Of a DNA stretch of 64,000 bases, positions 9,264 to 17,507 are shown piece after piece (within the stretch, counting starts at the first letter, position 1; every line of letters starts with the position of its first letter). The notes beneath the pieces were generated by a model that ran no database searches, was not told where the DNA came from, and saw only the letters and a list, made by a program, of their open reading frames with translations. The translations under genes were made by a program, and so were the position numbers. Source of the DNA: JACKCB01 sp964452775 (GTDB lineage Bacteria; Chloroflexota; Anaerolineae; Promineifilales; Promineifilaceae); contig CAYVQP010000010.1 of the NCBI GenBank assembly GCA_964452775.1, forward strand, positions 1 through 64,000, in the 5' to 3' direction.

Positions 9264-11048
9264 ATGCGCTCGCCGTCCGAGCAAGATTCCTATCTGGCCG
9301 TTGATTGCGGCACGGCGACAACCACGGCGGCGATCTTTGACCTGGTTGAGGGGGAGTATTGCTTGCTGGCTGCGGCTGATGCCCCATCAACCGCCGGCCC
9401 GCCGGAATGCGATCTGCTGATCGGGGTGCGGCAGGCGGTTGCTCGACTGACGGCGATCACAGGACGCCGGCTCCTATCGGAGGACGGCGAGCTGATCATG
9501 CGGCAAGGTGCCGGGCAAGATGCCGGGCAAGATGCCGGACAGGATGCCGGGCAAAGCGCCGACTGGGTGGGGGTGGACCATCTCGTTGTGACCTGTAGCG
9601 CCGCCGAACCTTTGGCGGTGATGGTTGTCGCCCTGCTGGAAGGGGTCAGCCTGGTCAGCGCGCGAAGGGCATTGCGGGCAAGTTATACCCGGCAATTGCC
9701 TTATATCAGCCTGACAGACGGTCGCACCGGCCAGCAGCGGGTAGATCTCCTGCTGGAGCAGCAGCCGGAGCTGGTTTTCATTGCCGGCGGCACGGACGGT
9801 GGGGCGGAGCAGCCGATGCAGCGCATGATTGACATCGTCCTGAGCGCGCTCAGCGAGCAGCCGGCGGGGCAACGTGCGGACGTGCTGTATGCCGGCAACT
9901 CACGACTCTGGGAGCCGGTGCTGGCTCAATTGGAAGCCGCAACGACCGTGCTTATGGCCGAGAATGTCCGCCCGACCATGGAAGAAGAGCACCTCGACGA
10001 TGCAGTGCGCTTACTTGGGGAGCAGTATCGGGCGCACAAAATCGCCGCCTTGCCCGGCATGCGAAGCCTCACCGGCTGGTCGTCCTATCCGCCAATCCCC
10101 ACCGCCAGGGCATTTGCGGACATGATCGGCTACCTGGCAGCGTCGCGCGATCAAGCGGTGATGGGCGTCGATCTGGGGGCCGGCAGCCTCTCACTGGTGC
10201 TCGCGGATAAGCGGCGGGTGATGCCCGCGGTCAATTGCGATCTTGGAATGGGGGAGTCGTTGCGCCGGCTGAACACCAGCGAACACGTGGCCGGGATCAT
10301 GAACTGGACGCCGGAAGGGGTGACAGCAGAGGAAGTGGAACAATTTCTGCTCAACCGGCCAGCACGCCGGCAAGCGGCGACGAGCGAGCGGGAGCAGGAA
10401 GTGGAATGGGCCGCCATCCACTATCTTCTGCAATTGGCGTCGGCCGCCGCTGCGGAGGAAGCCGGCTGGGTTGCGCCCGGCGTGGCGCAGCCGGCAATCA
10501 ACTTGCTGGTGTTGCGGGGCAAGAGCCTGACCTGTAGCCCGCGCCCTATTCGGGCGTTAACAGCGCTCCTGGATGTATTGCAGCCGGCGGGTAACTTTCA
10601 GGTTGTGGCGGATCGGTATGATCTGCTGCCGGGATTGGGGGCGATCGCGCCCCTGCAGCCGCTGGCTCCGGTGCAGGCGCTGGCCGGCGGCGCGCTGGTG
10701 GAGCTAGGCTGGGTCGTCGCGCCGGCCGGCCCACTACGTCCAGGAGAGATCGCGCTGGAGATCGCGCTTAGCTCGGAATCAGTCGGCAAATTGAAGATTG
10801 AAGTTGAAGGCGGCTCGATGGAACGGCTACCGCTATCGCCGGGTGCGCAGGCTGAGCTACGATTGCTCCCGCATGGCGAAGTTGATGTGGGAGCCGGCCC
10901 GGGAGCAGAGCGGCTGATCACAATTAGCGGAGGCTATGTTGGGTTGGTCGTTGATGCTCGCGGGCGACCCTTGCCGCAACTTGCGACGCTGCCGGCGAAT
11001 GAGCGCCAGGGAATATTGTCTGCCTGGGGGCAACAGATCGGCTCCTGA
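9264..11048 (+). CDS. MutL/GlmL-like ASKHA ATPase
   Basis: 594 residues similar to the glutamate mutase L (MutL/GlmL, PF13941) family. Actin/Hsp70-type nucleotide-binding motifs are visible: phosphate 1 YLAVDCGTATTTAAIFD near residue 10 and phosphate 2 GVDLGAGSLSLVLADK near residue 300, with a glycine-rich VVDARGRPLPQL end. In organisms that ferment glutamate this family sits beside the mutase subunits and was proposed to protect or reactivate the B12 enzyme. No mutS/mutE or B12 gene is present here. The gene is instead the last of a membrane-protein operon, so energising or assembling that complex is a plausible alternative role. A four-unit G-Q-D-A repeat interrupts the N-terminal domain (residues ~82-97). 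Confidence 0.8.
   Translation: MRSPSEQDSYLAVDCGTATTTAAIFDLVEGEYCLLAAADAPSTAGPPECDLLIGVRQAVARLTAITGRRLLSEDGELIMRQGAGQDAGQDAGQDAGQSADWVGVDHLVVTCSAAEPLAVMVVALLEGVSLVSARRALRASYTRQLPYISLTDGRTGQQRVDLLLEQQPELVFIAGGTDGGAEQPMQRMIDIVLSALSEQPAGQRADVLYAGNSRLWEPVLAQLEAATTVLMAENVRPTMEEEHLDDAVRLLGEQYRAHKIAALPGMRSLTGWSSYPPIPTARAFADMIGYLAASRDQAVMGVDLGAGSLSLVLADKRRVMPAVNCDLGMGESLRRLNTSEHVAGIMNWTPEGVTAEEVEQFLLNRPARRQAATSEREQEVEWAAIHYLLQLASAAAAEEAGWVAPGVAQPAINLLVLRGKSLTCSPRPIRALTALLDVLQPAGNFQVVADRYDLLPGLGAIAPLQPLAPVQALAGGALVELGWVVAPAGPLRPGEIALEIALSSESVGKLKIEVEGGSMERLPLSPGAQAELRLLPHGEVDVGAGPGAERLITISGGYVGLVVDARGRPLPQLATLPANERQGILSAWGQQIGS
9507..9554 (+). repeat. Four tandem 12-bp units inside the ASKHA gene
   Basis: The units gatgccgggcaa / gatgccggacag repeat four times in frame and encode GAGQ-DAGQ-DAGQ-DAGQ. 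The copies differ by one or two bases each. This is a likely surface loop whose length could vary by slippage in 4-residue steps without breaking the frame. Confidence 0.85.
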
Positions 11049-11143
11049 GTTGCGTCGCGGCCGGCAAAGGGTAAAACTCCCCACCTGGCCGGTAGTCCGA
11101 TATCATTAGCGCGACGCTGGCGGCCAATAGGATTTCGTCAAGA

Positions 11144-13468
11144 ATGGATAAGACCTCGGCCACTATCCTCCTGGTCGAAGATGACCCACTGCTGTTAGAG
11201 AATCTGGCTGACCTGCTGGAAGCGGCAAGCACGCGTTACGAGATTGCCACGCTGAAGGCAGCGAATGGAGCGATCGGCTTGCGGCTCCTGTCGGAAGGCA
11301 CGACTGACATGGTGATCTCGGACATCATGATGCCGGTGATGGATGGGTATGAGTTCTTGCAGAGAGTGCGTGAAGAGCAAAAGTGGATATATATCCCTTT
11401 TATCTTCCTGACCGCAAGGAGTGAGAAAGGGGAGATTCTGAAAGGGCGCCGGCTGGGAGTGGAGCTATACATAACCAAGCCCTTCAATAGCGAGGAGTTT
11501 GTAGAACTGGTGGAGAGCCACCTGGATCGAGCATTTGAGCTCAGAGCTTCTCGCGAACAGAACCTGGTAGTTCTGAAGCGAGACATATTGCAGCTACTGA
11601 GTCATGAGTTTCGCACTCCCTTGACCTATGTCACCGCCTACTATGAAATGCTGGCGGAGGCGTTGGACGAGCTGGAAGATGTGAGCGAGTTGCAAGACTA
11701 CCTGCACGGTATTCAGGTAGGTAGCCTGCGACTGACCCAATTGGTGCAAGACCTGATCTTCATCCTGGACCTGCGCACGGGGGACGCGGCCAGGTATTTT
11801 GAGCGGAACGCCGGAACTATCAGGGATGCCGGCAGTGTGGTCCGGGCGGTCGCGGAAGCGCGCGAAGATGAGGCGCGAGCGAAGCGCATCCGGCTGCAAT
11901 GCGAAGTCGCGCCGGACCTGCCGGCTATTTATGGTCATGCGCCCAGCCTGTATGACGCGTTGGGCCGGATCGTTGAGAATGCGATCAAGTTCACGCCCCT
12001 CAAACAAGATGGAGAGAAGTGCGTCCGCCTGGAAGCTGTTAACGATTCCGGCTGGATCAGAATTGCGATTCACGATCAGGGGATAGGTTTTCCTCCCCAG
12101 GTAAGCTCGCGAATATTCGAGCCTTTCTACCAGCACAACCGGGACTTTATGGAGCAACAAGGCTCGGGTTCAGGTCTGGCGATCGCTAAGGGGATAGTGG
12201 AATTACACGGCGGTTTGATGGAGGTGGAAAGCGAAGAAGGCGTAGGGAGCAGCTTTTATGTGCTATTGCCGCCGGAAACTGACCGTCCGCAGTTACCACC
12301 GTTGCTGAAACGACCGAATATTGCGGGTAGCCAGTTGGCTACGGTCCTGCTGGTGGAGGATGATCGTTTTCTCCTGGAGGGTCTGCGCGAGTTACTCGAG
12401 GTATCTGGGGGGAAGTACACCCTGCAGGTGTTGACCGCTACCAACGGCAGCGAAGCGTTACGCCTGCTGGCGGCGAGCCAGCCGGACCTGATAATTTCTG
12501 ATGTAATGATGCCGGAGATGGATGGCTATGCTTTTCTAAGCGAGGTTAGAAAGCAGGCGGCTTGGTTGCAGATCCCGGTGATCTTTCTCACGGCGCGCAG
12601 CGAAGCCAAGGAAATTCATCGCGGATTGCTCAGCGGCGTCGAGGAGTATATTCCCAAGCCATATGATGTGGATGAGCTGATCAATCTGGTTGTGACGCAA
12701 CTGGATCGCCATTTCGCGGTGCAGCACGCCGTGCAGCAGAACTTCGAAGAACTTAAGCGCAGTATCTTGCGGCTGCTGCGACCGGACTTTATTGCCCCAT
12801 TGGAGACAGTCAGCAGGCACTCGCGTATTCTGGAACAAAGCTTGCAAAACGTGACCACCGATCAGGGTTTGCGCACATCGCTCTACAGCATCCAAGAGGC
12901 CGGCCGGAACCTGGCAAGTCTGGTGGAGGACATGATCGCCCTGGCCGAGTTTAAGACCGGCGAGGCTGAGCTGGGCTATGCTTCCCGGTCGGAACTTCTG
13001 AACGGGGATGATCTGTCTGCATTTTTCAGCAAGCTGGCCGCGGTATTCGAAAGAGACGCCCGTCAGGTGGGCGTCAGTTTTGAATATGATGTGGCCTCCT
13101 CGCTGCCGCGCGTCTATTGTGACTGTTACGGACTGAAACAGAGTCTCGGCAGAATGATGCGCGTGGCATTTGAGTATAGCGAGGCCGGCGGTGGGAACCG
13201 CGTGGTGTTCTCCGTGTCTGCTGAGCCGGGAGTGCTGGCAATATCATTCAGCATGCCGGGCACGCTGCTGGCGGATGATGTGGAGAAGCTGCTGCAGGAT
13301 TTCTGCCGCAGACATGATCTAGGCGCGCTGGAGCTGCCCGGCTCAAGCTCCGGCCCCGGCCTGATGGTGGCCAAGGGTGTGCTTGACTTGCACGGAGCGA
13401 CTTTGCTCATTGCGAACGAACCCGGAGGCGCCCGCATACTGGTGCGGCTGCCGTCAGTTGTGGCGTAG
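11144..13468 (+). CDS. Duplicated receiver-histidine kinase protein; second kinase degenerate
   Basis: 774 residues in the order REC1 (~7-125, phospho-Asp 60 in VISDIMMP), HisKA/HATPase (~140-385, phospho-His 154 in LLSHEFRTPL), REC2 (~397-520, Asp 453 in IISDVMMP) and a second HisKA/HATPase-like region (~530-774). The two halves align well and are an internal duplication. In the second half the H-box reads LLRPDFIAPL, so His is replaced by Pro 547, and the N-box (GRIVENAIKF in the first) reads GRMMRVAFEY, so the Mg-binding Asn is lost, while the last G-box-like segment remains. The second half is probably a pseudokinase. There is no membrane segment or sensor domain, so input must come through the receivers. 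Output partner unknown. Confidence 0.9.
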   Translation: MDKTSATILLVEDDPLLLENLADLLEAASTRYEIATLKAANGAIGLRLLSEGTTDMVISDIMMPVMDGYEFLQRVREEQKWIYIPFIFLTARSEKGEILKGRRLGVELYITKPFNSEEFVELVESHLDRAFELRASREQNLVVLKRDILQLLSHEFRTPLTYVTAYYEMLAEALDELEDVSELQDYLHGIQVGSLRLTQLVQDLIFILDLRTGDAARYFERNAGTIRDAGSVVRAVAEAREDEARAKRIRLQCEVAPDLPAIYGHAPSLYDALGRIVENAIKFTPLKQDGEKCVRLEAVNDSGWIRIAIHDQGIGFPPQVSSRIFEPFYQHNRDFMEQQGSGSGLAIAKGIVELHGGLMEVESEEGVGSSFYVLLPPETDRPQLPPLLKRPNIAGSQLATVLLVEDDRFLLEGLRELLEVSGGKYTLQVLTATNGSEALRLLAASQPDLIISDVMMPEMDGYAFLSEVRKQAAWLQIPVIFLTARSEAKEIHRGLLSGVEEYIPKPYDVDELINLVVTQLDRHFAVQHAVQQNFEELKRSILRLLRPDFIAPLETVSRHSRILEQSLQNVTTDQGLRTSLYSIQEAGRNLASLVEDMIALAEFKTGEAELGYASRSELLNGDDLSAFFSKLAAVFERDARQVGVSFEYDVASSLPRVYCDCYGLKQSLGRMMRVAFEYSEAGGGNRVVFSVSAEPGVLAISFSMPGTLLADDVEKLLQDFCRRHDLGALELPGSSSGPGLMVAKGVLDLHGATLLIANEPGGARILVRLPSVVA

Positions 13469-13540
13469 AGCTTCCGGTCGCCGTGCGCGGGAATCTTGCC
13501 GGCCATGCCGCTTGGTTTACAATTGAAATGCGACTTCCAC

Positions 13541-13700
13541 TGAGGACAAAACCCGCAGCTCTTTCAAAGATGTAATTGAGATCTTCACTTCTGGTTACGA
13601 TCTTAGTGGTTCTCTCGCTAAACCTTTACGGAAACCCCGCAAGTCTGGCTGAGTAAACTCGTCCGGCGATGAACCGTTGAAGACCTACGGGGTCTTGATT
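13541..13700. repeat. Composite copy of dispersed ACCCCGCAG hairpin repeat
   Basis: The 13469-13761 interval has no gene. It carries a left-end sequence GAGGACAAAACCCGCAG (13542-13558) and then an inverted copy of the right end (TTACGGAAACCCCGCA, 13626-13641) pairing imperfectly with ACCTACGGGGTCTT (13683-13696). The same ends occur near 17286-17360 and 41600-41680. Confidence 0.6.
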
Positions 13701-13761
13701 TCATTTCGCGAAAGGATCACTTAGCGAGCCGGCCCAAATTCAGTACATAGGAGATTCACAA

Positions 13762-14499
13762 ATGGCTTCACTCTTGGAGAAAACCCGCACACTTATCTCG
13801 GCTAATCTGCACGAAATGGTTGACAGCGCCCTGGAGGCTAACTCCGTGGCTGTCTTGAAGCAGTACATCCGCGATGCAGAAGACAACCTGGACGAGTTGG
13901 AGAAGGCGACCGCCACCGTTGGCGGTGAAGTGAAAACCCTGGAGCGCAAGTACCAGGAATACAAGAATAAGGGGGATCAGCTGGATCGCAACGTTGATAT
14001 GTTGCTCATGCAAGGAAAGACGGACCTGGCGCGCGCGGCGCAAAACGAGCTGAACACCACCCGGCGCCTGCAAGAACAATATCATGAGCAATGGGTGCGG
14101 CAGGAGCGCGAATATGATTCGCTGAAGAATGCGCGGATCAAACTGCAGGCCAAGTTGAAGACTATTCAGGAGGAGCAGAAGGAACTGGAAGCGCTGATGC
14201 AGTTGGCCAAGTCCAAGGAGGTCACGGTCGAGGCGATCAAGAGCTTGGACGATCTGATGGGCGTAGGCGACAGCGACATCGCGCGCATGGGTGAGTCTAT
14301 CCGCAGCCGGCTGGATCGGGCGACAGCGTACAGCGAAATGTACGCCAGCAGCCTCGACGCGCAGATGGATGATGTGTTGGGCAAGACGGAGTTGGATCTG
14401 CAACTCGAAGAACGGAAGCGCCGGCTGGGTCTGTCCGAAGAGCCTTCCATTGAAGAGCTGAAGGCGGAAGAGAAGGCAGCGACTGAGGACGAGGGCTGA
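13762..14499 (+). CDS. pspA: PspA/IM30 family membrane-remodelling protein
   Basis: 245 residues, the usual length of PspA/Vipp1. The sequence is almost all helical and coiled coil, with the typical N-terminal SLLEKTRTLISANLHEMVD amphipathic helix and the conserved VLKQYIRDAEDNLDELEKA segment (residues ~30-50). Members form ESCRT-III-like rods or rings on the inner face of the cytoplasmic membrane and maintain it under stress. A good ribosome binding site (AGGAG, 13748-13752) precedes the ATG. The next gene, 64 bases downstream on the same strand, encodes a membrane-anchored coiled-coil protein and is likely a functional partner. No PspB/PspC/PspF homologue is visible nearby. Confidence 0.93.
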   Translation: MASLLEKTRTLISANLHEMVDSALEANSVAVLKQYIRDAEDNLDELEKATATVGGEVKTLERKYQEYKNKGDQLDRNVDMLLMQGKTDLARAAQNELNTTRRLQEQYHEQWVRQEREYDSLKNARIKLQAKLKTIQEEQKELEALMQLAKSKEVTVEAIKSLDDLMGVGDSDIARMGESIRSRLDRATAYSEMYASSLDAQMDDVLGKTELDLQLEERKRRLGLSEEPSIEELKAEEKAATEDEG

Positions 14500-14563
14500 C
14501 ACGAGCCGGTAGCTATTGTGCTGATTTGGCGAGAAGAACTGCGAAGTCAGCGGCCAACGACGA

Positions 14564-15391
14564 ATGAGTAACGCAAAGCGGGACGCCCTGGAGAAGCGGG
14601 CGCAACGGGCCATTCTGCAAAACGCCGTGTTTCGGCCGGAAAGCGCGATCGTGATCGCTCTGACCCTGCTGCTGGCTTTCTTCATGCCGCTGGTGATCAG
14701 TGTGCCGGCCTTTGTCTGGCTGTTGGGCGGCCTGATCGCGGAGGCGCTGCTGGTGTACAGCAGCCTGACCGATGAGGAGGCAAACCGGCAAGTGGTGGCG
14801 CGGATGTTGCAGGATGAATTCCGCCCGCAGGAATTTTCTTCGCCGGAGCTGCAGCGGGCGGTAGATGAGGCGTTGGACTACCGCAGCCGGGTGGCGGCGG
14901 CCGTGCGCGAGCAGCGCGACTCTGTCCTCAAAGATGAGCTGTTGCAGACGGCGCAACAGTTCGATGAGTGGTTGGAGGAGATCCACGGCCTGGCGCAGCG
15001 ACTTGACCGCTACAACAAGGATCGCCACATTCATGATCGAAACCGAAAGCGAGCTGAAGAGCGAGCGCAGCAATTGGAGAAGCAATTGCAGCGCGAGGAC
15101 AGCCCGGCTGTCCGGCAGGAGATTGAGTCGAATCTGGCAGCCATCCGCCGGCAACTGGAGGCCATCAAGCAGCTGGATGATGCGATGGCGCGCGCGGCGC
15201 TCCGGTTAGAAAACACGGTGACAGCCATGGGCACCATCTATACACAGGTGACGCTGATGGGGGCCAAGGACATAGATAGTGGCCGGTCAAAGCGGTTACG
15301 TCTGGAGATCTCTGAAGAGGTCAACGAGCTAACCGACGTATTGACGGCGATGGATGAGGTTTACGCGACGGATGGAGCGTCGGCGCCCTGA
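14564..15391 (+). CDS. Membrane-anchored coiled-coil protein next to PspA
   Basis: 275 residues. A hydrophobic hairpin at residues ~28-68 (IVIALTLLLAFFMPLVI and FVWLLGGLIAEALLV) should anchor it in the membrane, and the remaining ~200 residues are charged helices with heptad-like spacing, probably a cytoplasmic coiled coil. I recognise no named family. Position right after pspA and the shared helical character suggest that it recruits or regulates PspA at the membrane, taking the place of PspB/PspC. This is an inference from context. Confidence 0.75.
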   Translation: MSNAKRDALEKRAQRAILQNAVFRPESAIVIALTLLLAFFMPLVISVPAFVWLLGGLIAEALLVYSSLTDEEANRQVVARMLQDEFRPQEFSSPELQRAVDEALDYRSRVAAAVREQRDSVLKDELLQTAQQFDEWLEEIHGLAQRLDRYNKDRHIHDRNRKRAEERAQQLEKQLQREDSPAVRQEIESNLAAIRRQLEAIKQLDDAMARAALRLENTVTAMGTIYTQVTLMGAKDIDSGRSKRLRLEISEEVNELTDVLTAMDEVYATDGASAP

Positions 15392-15399
15392 TCCCGCGG

Positions 15400-15428
15400 T
15401 TGTCAATTGCTCCCGGCTCTGGTAAGAT
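15400..15428 (+). promoter_or_regulatory. Putative strong promoter of rplI
   Basis: TTGTCA (15400-15405), a 17-base spacer and TAAGAT (15423-15428), about 100 bases before the rplI start. Confidence 0.5.
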
Positions 15429-15529
15429 TTCAGATTGCAGTTCGAGATTAACCCGCCCCAGCGCGCGCACTATGGTTAGTTGCCGCGGAAAGTAAATGGG
15501 CCGGCGTGAAAATGCGGAGACACGGATAA

Positions 15530-16093
15530 ATGAAGGTATTGTTGAAGAAGGATGTAGAGACGCTCGGCTATGCGGGCGAGGTGCATGAGGTAGCCACAGG
15601 CTATGGCCGCAACTACCTTATTCCACGTGGTATGGCGGAGAAGGCGACCCCTGGAGCGCTAAAGGCAGCCGATTCATGGCGTAAGCGAGCCGAGATGCGC
15701 CGGGCTGAGGTCCGCAAGGAACACGAGATGCTGGTGCAACGAATCAATGAGGTGACCCTGGACTTCACGGCCAAGGCCGGCGAACAGGGTAAGCTGTATG
15801 GTTCGATAACAACCGCTGCCATTGCCGACCAGTTGAATGAGGTCCTGGGGACTGAATTGGATCGGCGCAAGGTAGACAGCGCCCCGCTACGGCAGGTCGG
15901 CGACCACTACGTCAGTGTTGTGCTGAGCCATGAGCATAAGGCCCGCCTGTTGGTGCGCGTCCATCCGGAGGGCGGCGAGGAGACTCAGGCTGAAGCGGCG
16001 ACCGCTCAGGAGCCTGAGGCCAGCTACCATAACGATTTTGACGAGCCGGACTTTGACGAGTGGGAAGAGTTGGACTCCGAGGAACTTCGATAA
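15530..16093 (+). CDS. rplI: 50S ribosomal protein L9
   Basis: 187 residues. The N-terminal L9 signature is present (MKVLLKKDVETLGYAGEVHEVATGYGRNYLIPRG), followed by the connecting helix and the C-terminal rRNA-binding domain to residue ~148. About 38 extra acidic residues (EEWEELDSEE-type) extend the C-terminus beyond the usual ~150. In many bacteria rplI follows rpsF-rpsR; here those genes lie 41 kb away (56458-57093), so the cluster has been split. The gene has its own promoter-like sequence. Confidence 0.96.
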   Translation: MKVLLKKDVETLGYAGEVHEVATGYGRNYLIPRGMAEKATPGALKAADSWRKRAEMRRAEVRKEHEMLVQRINEVTLDFTAKAGEQGKLYGSITTAAIADQLNEVLGTELDRRKVDSAPLRQVGDHYVSVVLSHEHKARLLVRVHPEGGEETQAEAATAQEPEASYHNDFDEPDFDEWEELDSEELR

Positions 16094-16105
16094 GGACAGG
16101 CCTGC

Positions 16106-16180
16106 GATTTCCGGGAACTGGTTCCAGACTCTGTTTGATGGGTCTTCTGATAGTTTGATTGGCGCGAGTTTCCGGAAATC
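16106..16180. repeat. Inverted repeat in the rplI-rodZ interval
   Basis: GATTTCCGG (16106-16114) and CCGGAAATC (16172-16180) are perfect 9-base arms around 57 bases. No gene is seen between 16094 and 16361. There is no T-run, so a terminator is not obvious; it may be a remnant of a small mobile repeat. Confidence 0.35.
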
Positions 16181-16361
16181 ATAGTCAGAATTAGTGCGTA
16201 ATTAGGAACCATTAACGAGGAGATTCTTTGCTTCGCCGGGTCACGCTCAGACAGTAAAATGCTGGCAGCCACAGATCTTCTTGTGGCTATTTCCATTTCA
16301 GGGCCGTTCGTTATAGAGTTCTTCTCTATCAGCCAACCAGCGGAAAGACAGCCTGCGTACC

Positions 16362-17267
16362 ATGGATGAGTTAGGCAGCATTTTGCGCGAAGCTCGCGAA
16401 GCGAAAGGGTATACGCTCGAGGAAGCGCAAGCGACAACCAAGATTAGCATTCGCTATCTGCGGGCACTGGAAGATGGGCAGTATGAACTGTTGCCGACGC
16501 CGGTGCATGCCCGGGGTTTCTTGCGCAACTATGCTCGCTTTCTCGCCCTGGATCCGGAGCCACTGCTGGCGCGGTACGAGACCAATCGAAACGGCCACCA
16601 CGCTCAAGGTCGCGGCAACGGCGCCGCGACCTCATCTGAACAACACTACCCGCCACGAACAGAGCAGCCATTCTTCGATCCGGTGAATATGGACTTGGAT
16701 GGCTCCTCGCGCAGAGGCCCTGAGTCAACATTGCGCATCGTGGTGATCATCGCCTTGCTGTTAGCGATTGCGCTGGCAGCCAGTCGCTTCGTGCCGCTTC
16801 TGCTGGGACGCGGGGACGGGCAGGACACCCTGACGCAGACGATTGAAGAGCTGCTAGAGAACCGGCAGGCGGCCGACATCACCCCTGTGCCGACGGAGCA
16901 GTTGCTGGATCCGAGCGTCACCCCGCTGCCGATTAACCCAACCGGGCGCAATAATCCCGGCGCGTTGCCCACGGCGGCGCTGCCGACGCCAACTCGCCCA
17001 CCATTGCCGGCTACCATGGACGTGATCCGCCTGCGGCTTGACATTGCCGAGCGCACCTGGGTGCGGGTGACGGTGGACGGTGAAGTCGTGCTGGAAGGGC
17101 AATATACCATGGAAGATGGGCCGTTCCAGTGGGAAGCGCAGGAGTCAGCAACGCTGTTGACCGGCAACGGAGCCGGCGTTTTCGTGACCATTAACGACAT
17201 TGAGTTGGGTCGTCTGGCGGGCCGGGGCGAGGTCTGGGAAGAGACGTGGACTACTACCGGTAACTAA
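16362..17267 (+). CDS. RodZ-like helix-turn-helix membrane protein
   Basis: 301 residues. An N-terminal HTH_25 domain (residues ~3-70, starting LGSILREAREAKGYTLEEAQ, with the typical KISIRYLRALEDGQY) is followed by a low-complexity linker, one membrane helix (~124-148) and a Pro/Thr-rich stretch, then a C-terminal beta domain of the DUF4115 type (~215-301, LDIAERTWVRVTVDGEVVL). This is the RodZ architecture. RodZ links MreB to the cell-wall machinery in rods; in Chloroflexota the homologues are often found without mreB close by, as here. RimO follows 240 bases downstream after a hairpin repeat. Confidence 0.88.
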   Translation: MDELGSILREAREAKGYTLEEAQATTKISIRYLRALEDGQYELLPTPVHARGFLRNYARFLALDPEPLLARYETNRNGHHAQGRGNGAATSSEQHYPPRTEQPFFDPVNMDLDGSSRRGPESTLRIVVIIALLLAIALAASRFVPLLLGRGDGQDTLTQTIEELLENRQAADITPVPTEQLLDPSVTPLPINPTGRNNPGALPTAALPTPTRPPLPATMDVIRLRLDIAERTWVRVTVDGEVVLEGQYTMEDGPFQWEAQESATLLTGNGAGVFVTINDIELGRLAGRGEVWEETWTTTGN

Positions 17268-17285
17268 GTGGTCCACTCGCTAAGT

Positions 17286-17360
17286 AAGGACAAAACCCCG
17301 CAGGTTTCACGGGTCTACCGCCGAGCGAGCATGCTCAGCAAGACCTGCGGGGTTTCCGTA
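17286..17360. repeat. Dispersed GCAGG hairpin repeat, possible terminator after rodZ-like gene
   Basis: Perfect 13-base arms AAACCCCGCAGGT (17293-17305) and ACCTGCGGGGTTT (17343-17355) around 37 bases. It starts 19 bases after the upstream stop and could end transcription in addition to being a repeat. The remaining bases to 17507 hold no gene. Confidence 0.65.
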
Positions 17361-17507
17361 AAAGCGGACACGTTTCCGGGAAAATTACTGCACTAACAGC
17401 CGGCCAAACGAAACACGACCAACCAGCAGTTCGGGCAACACCATTTCCCATCGGCGAATCAATCTAACGGATATCGAGGCTCATACGAGCGCTCAAACGA
17501 AGTGGTT

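Noticed and set aside
16094..16361. Riboswitch or leader RNA before the RodZ-like gene
   Set aside because: Only a single 9-bp inverted repeat is visible and no known riboswitch motif could be recognised.
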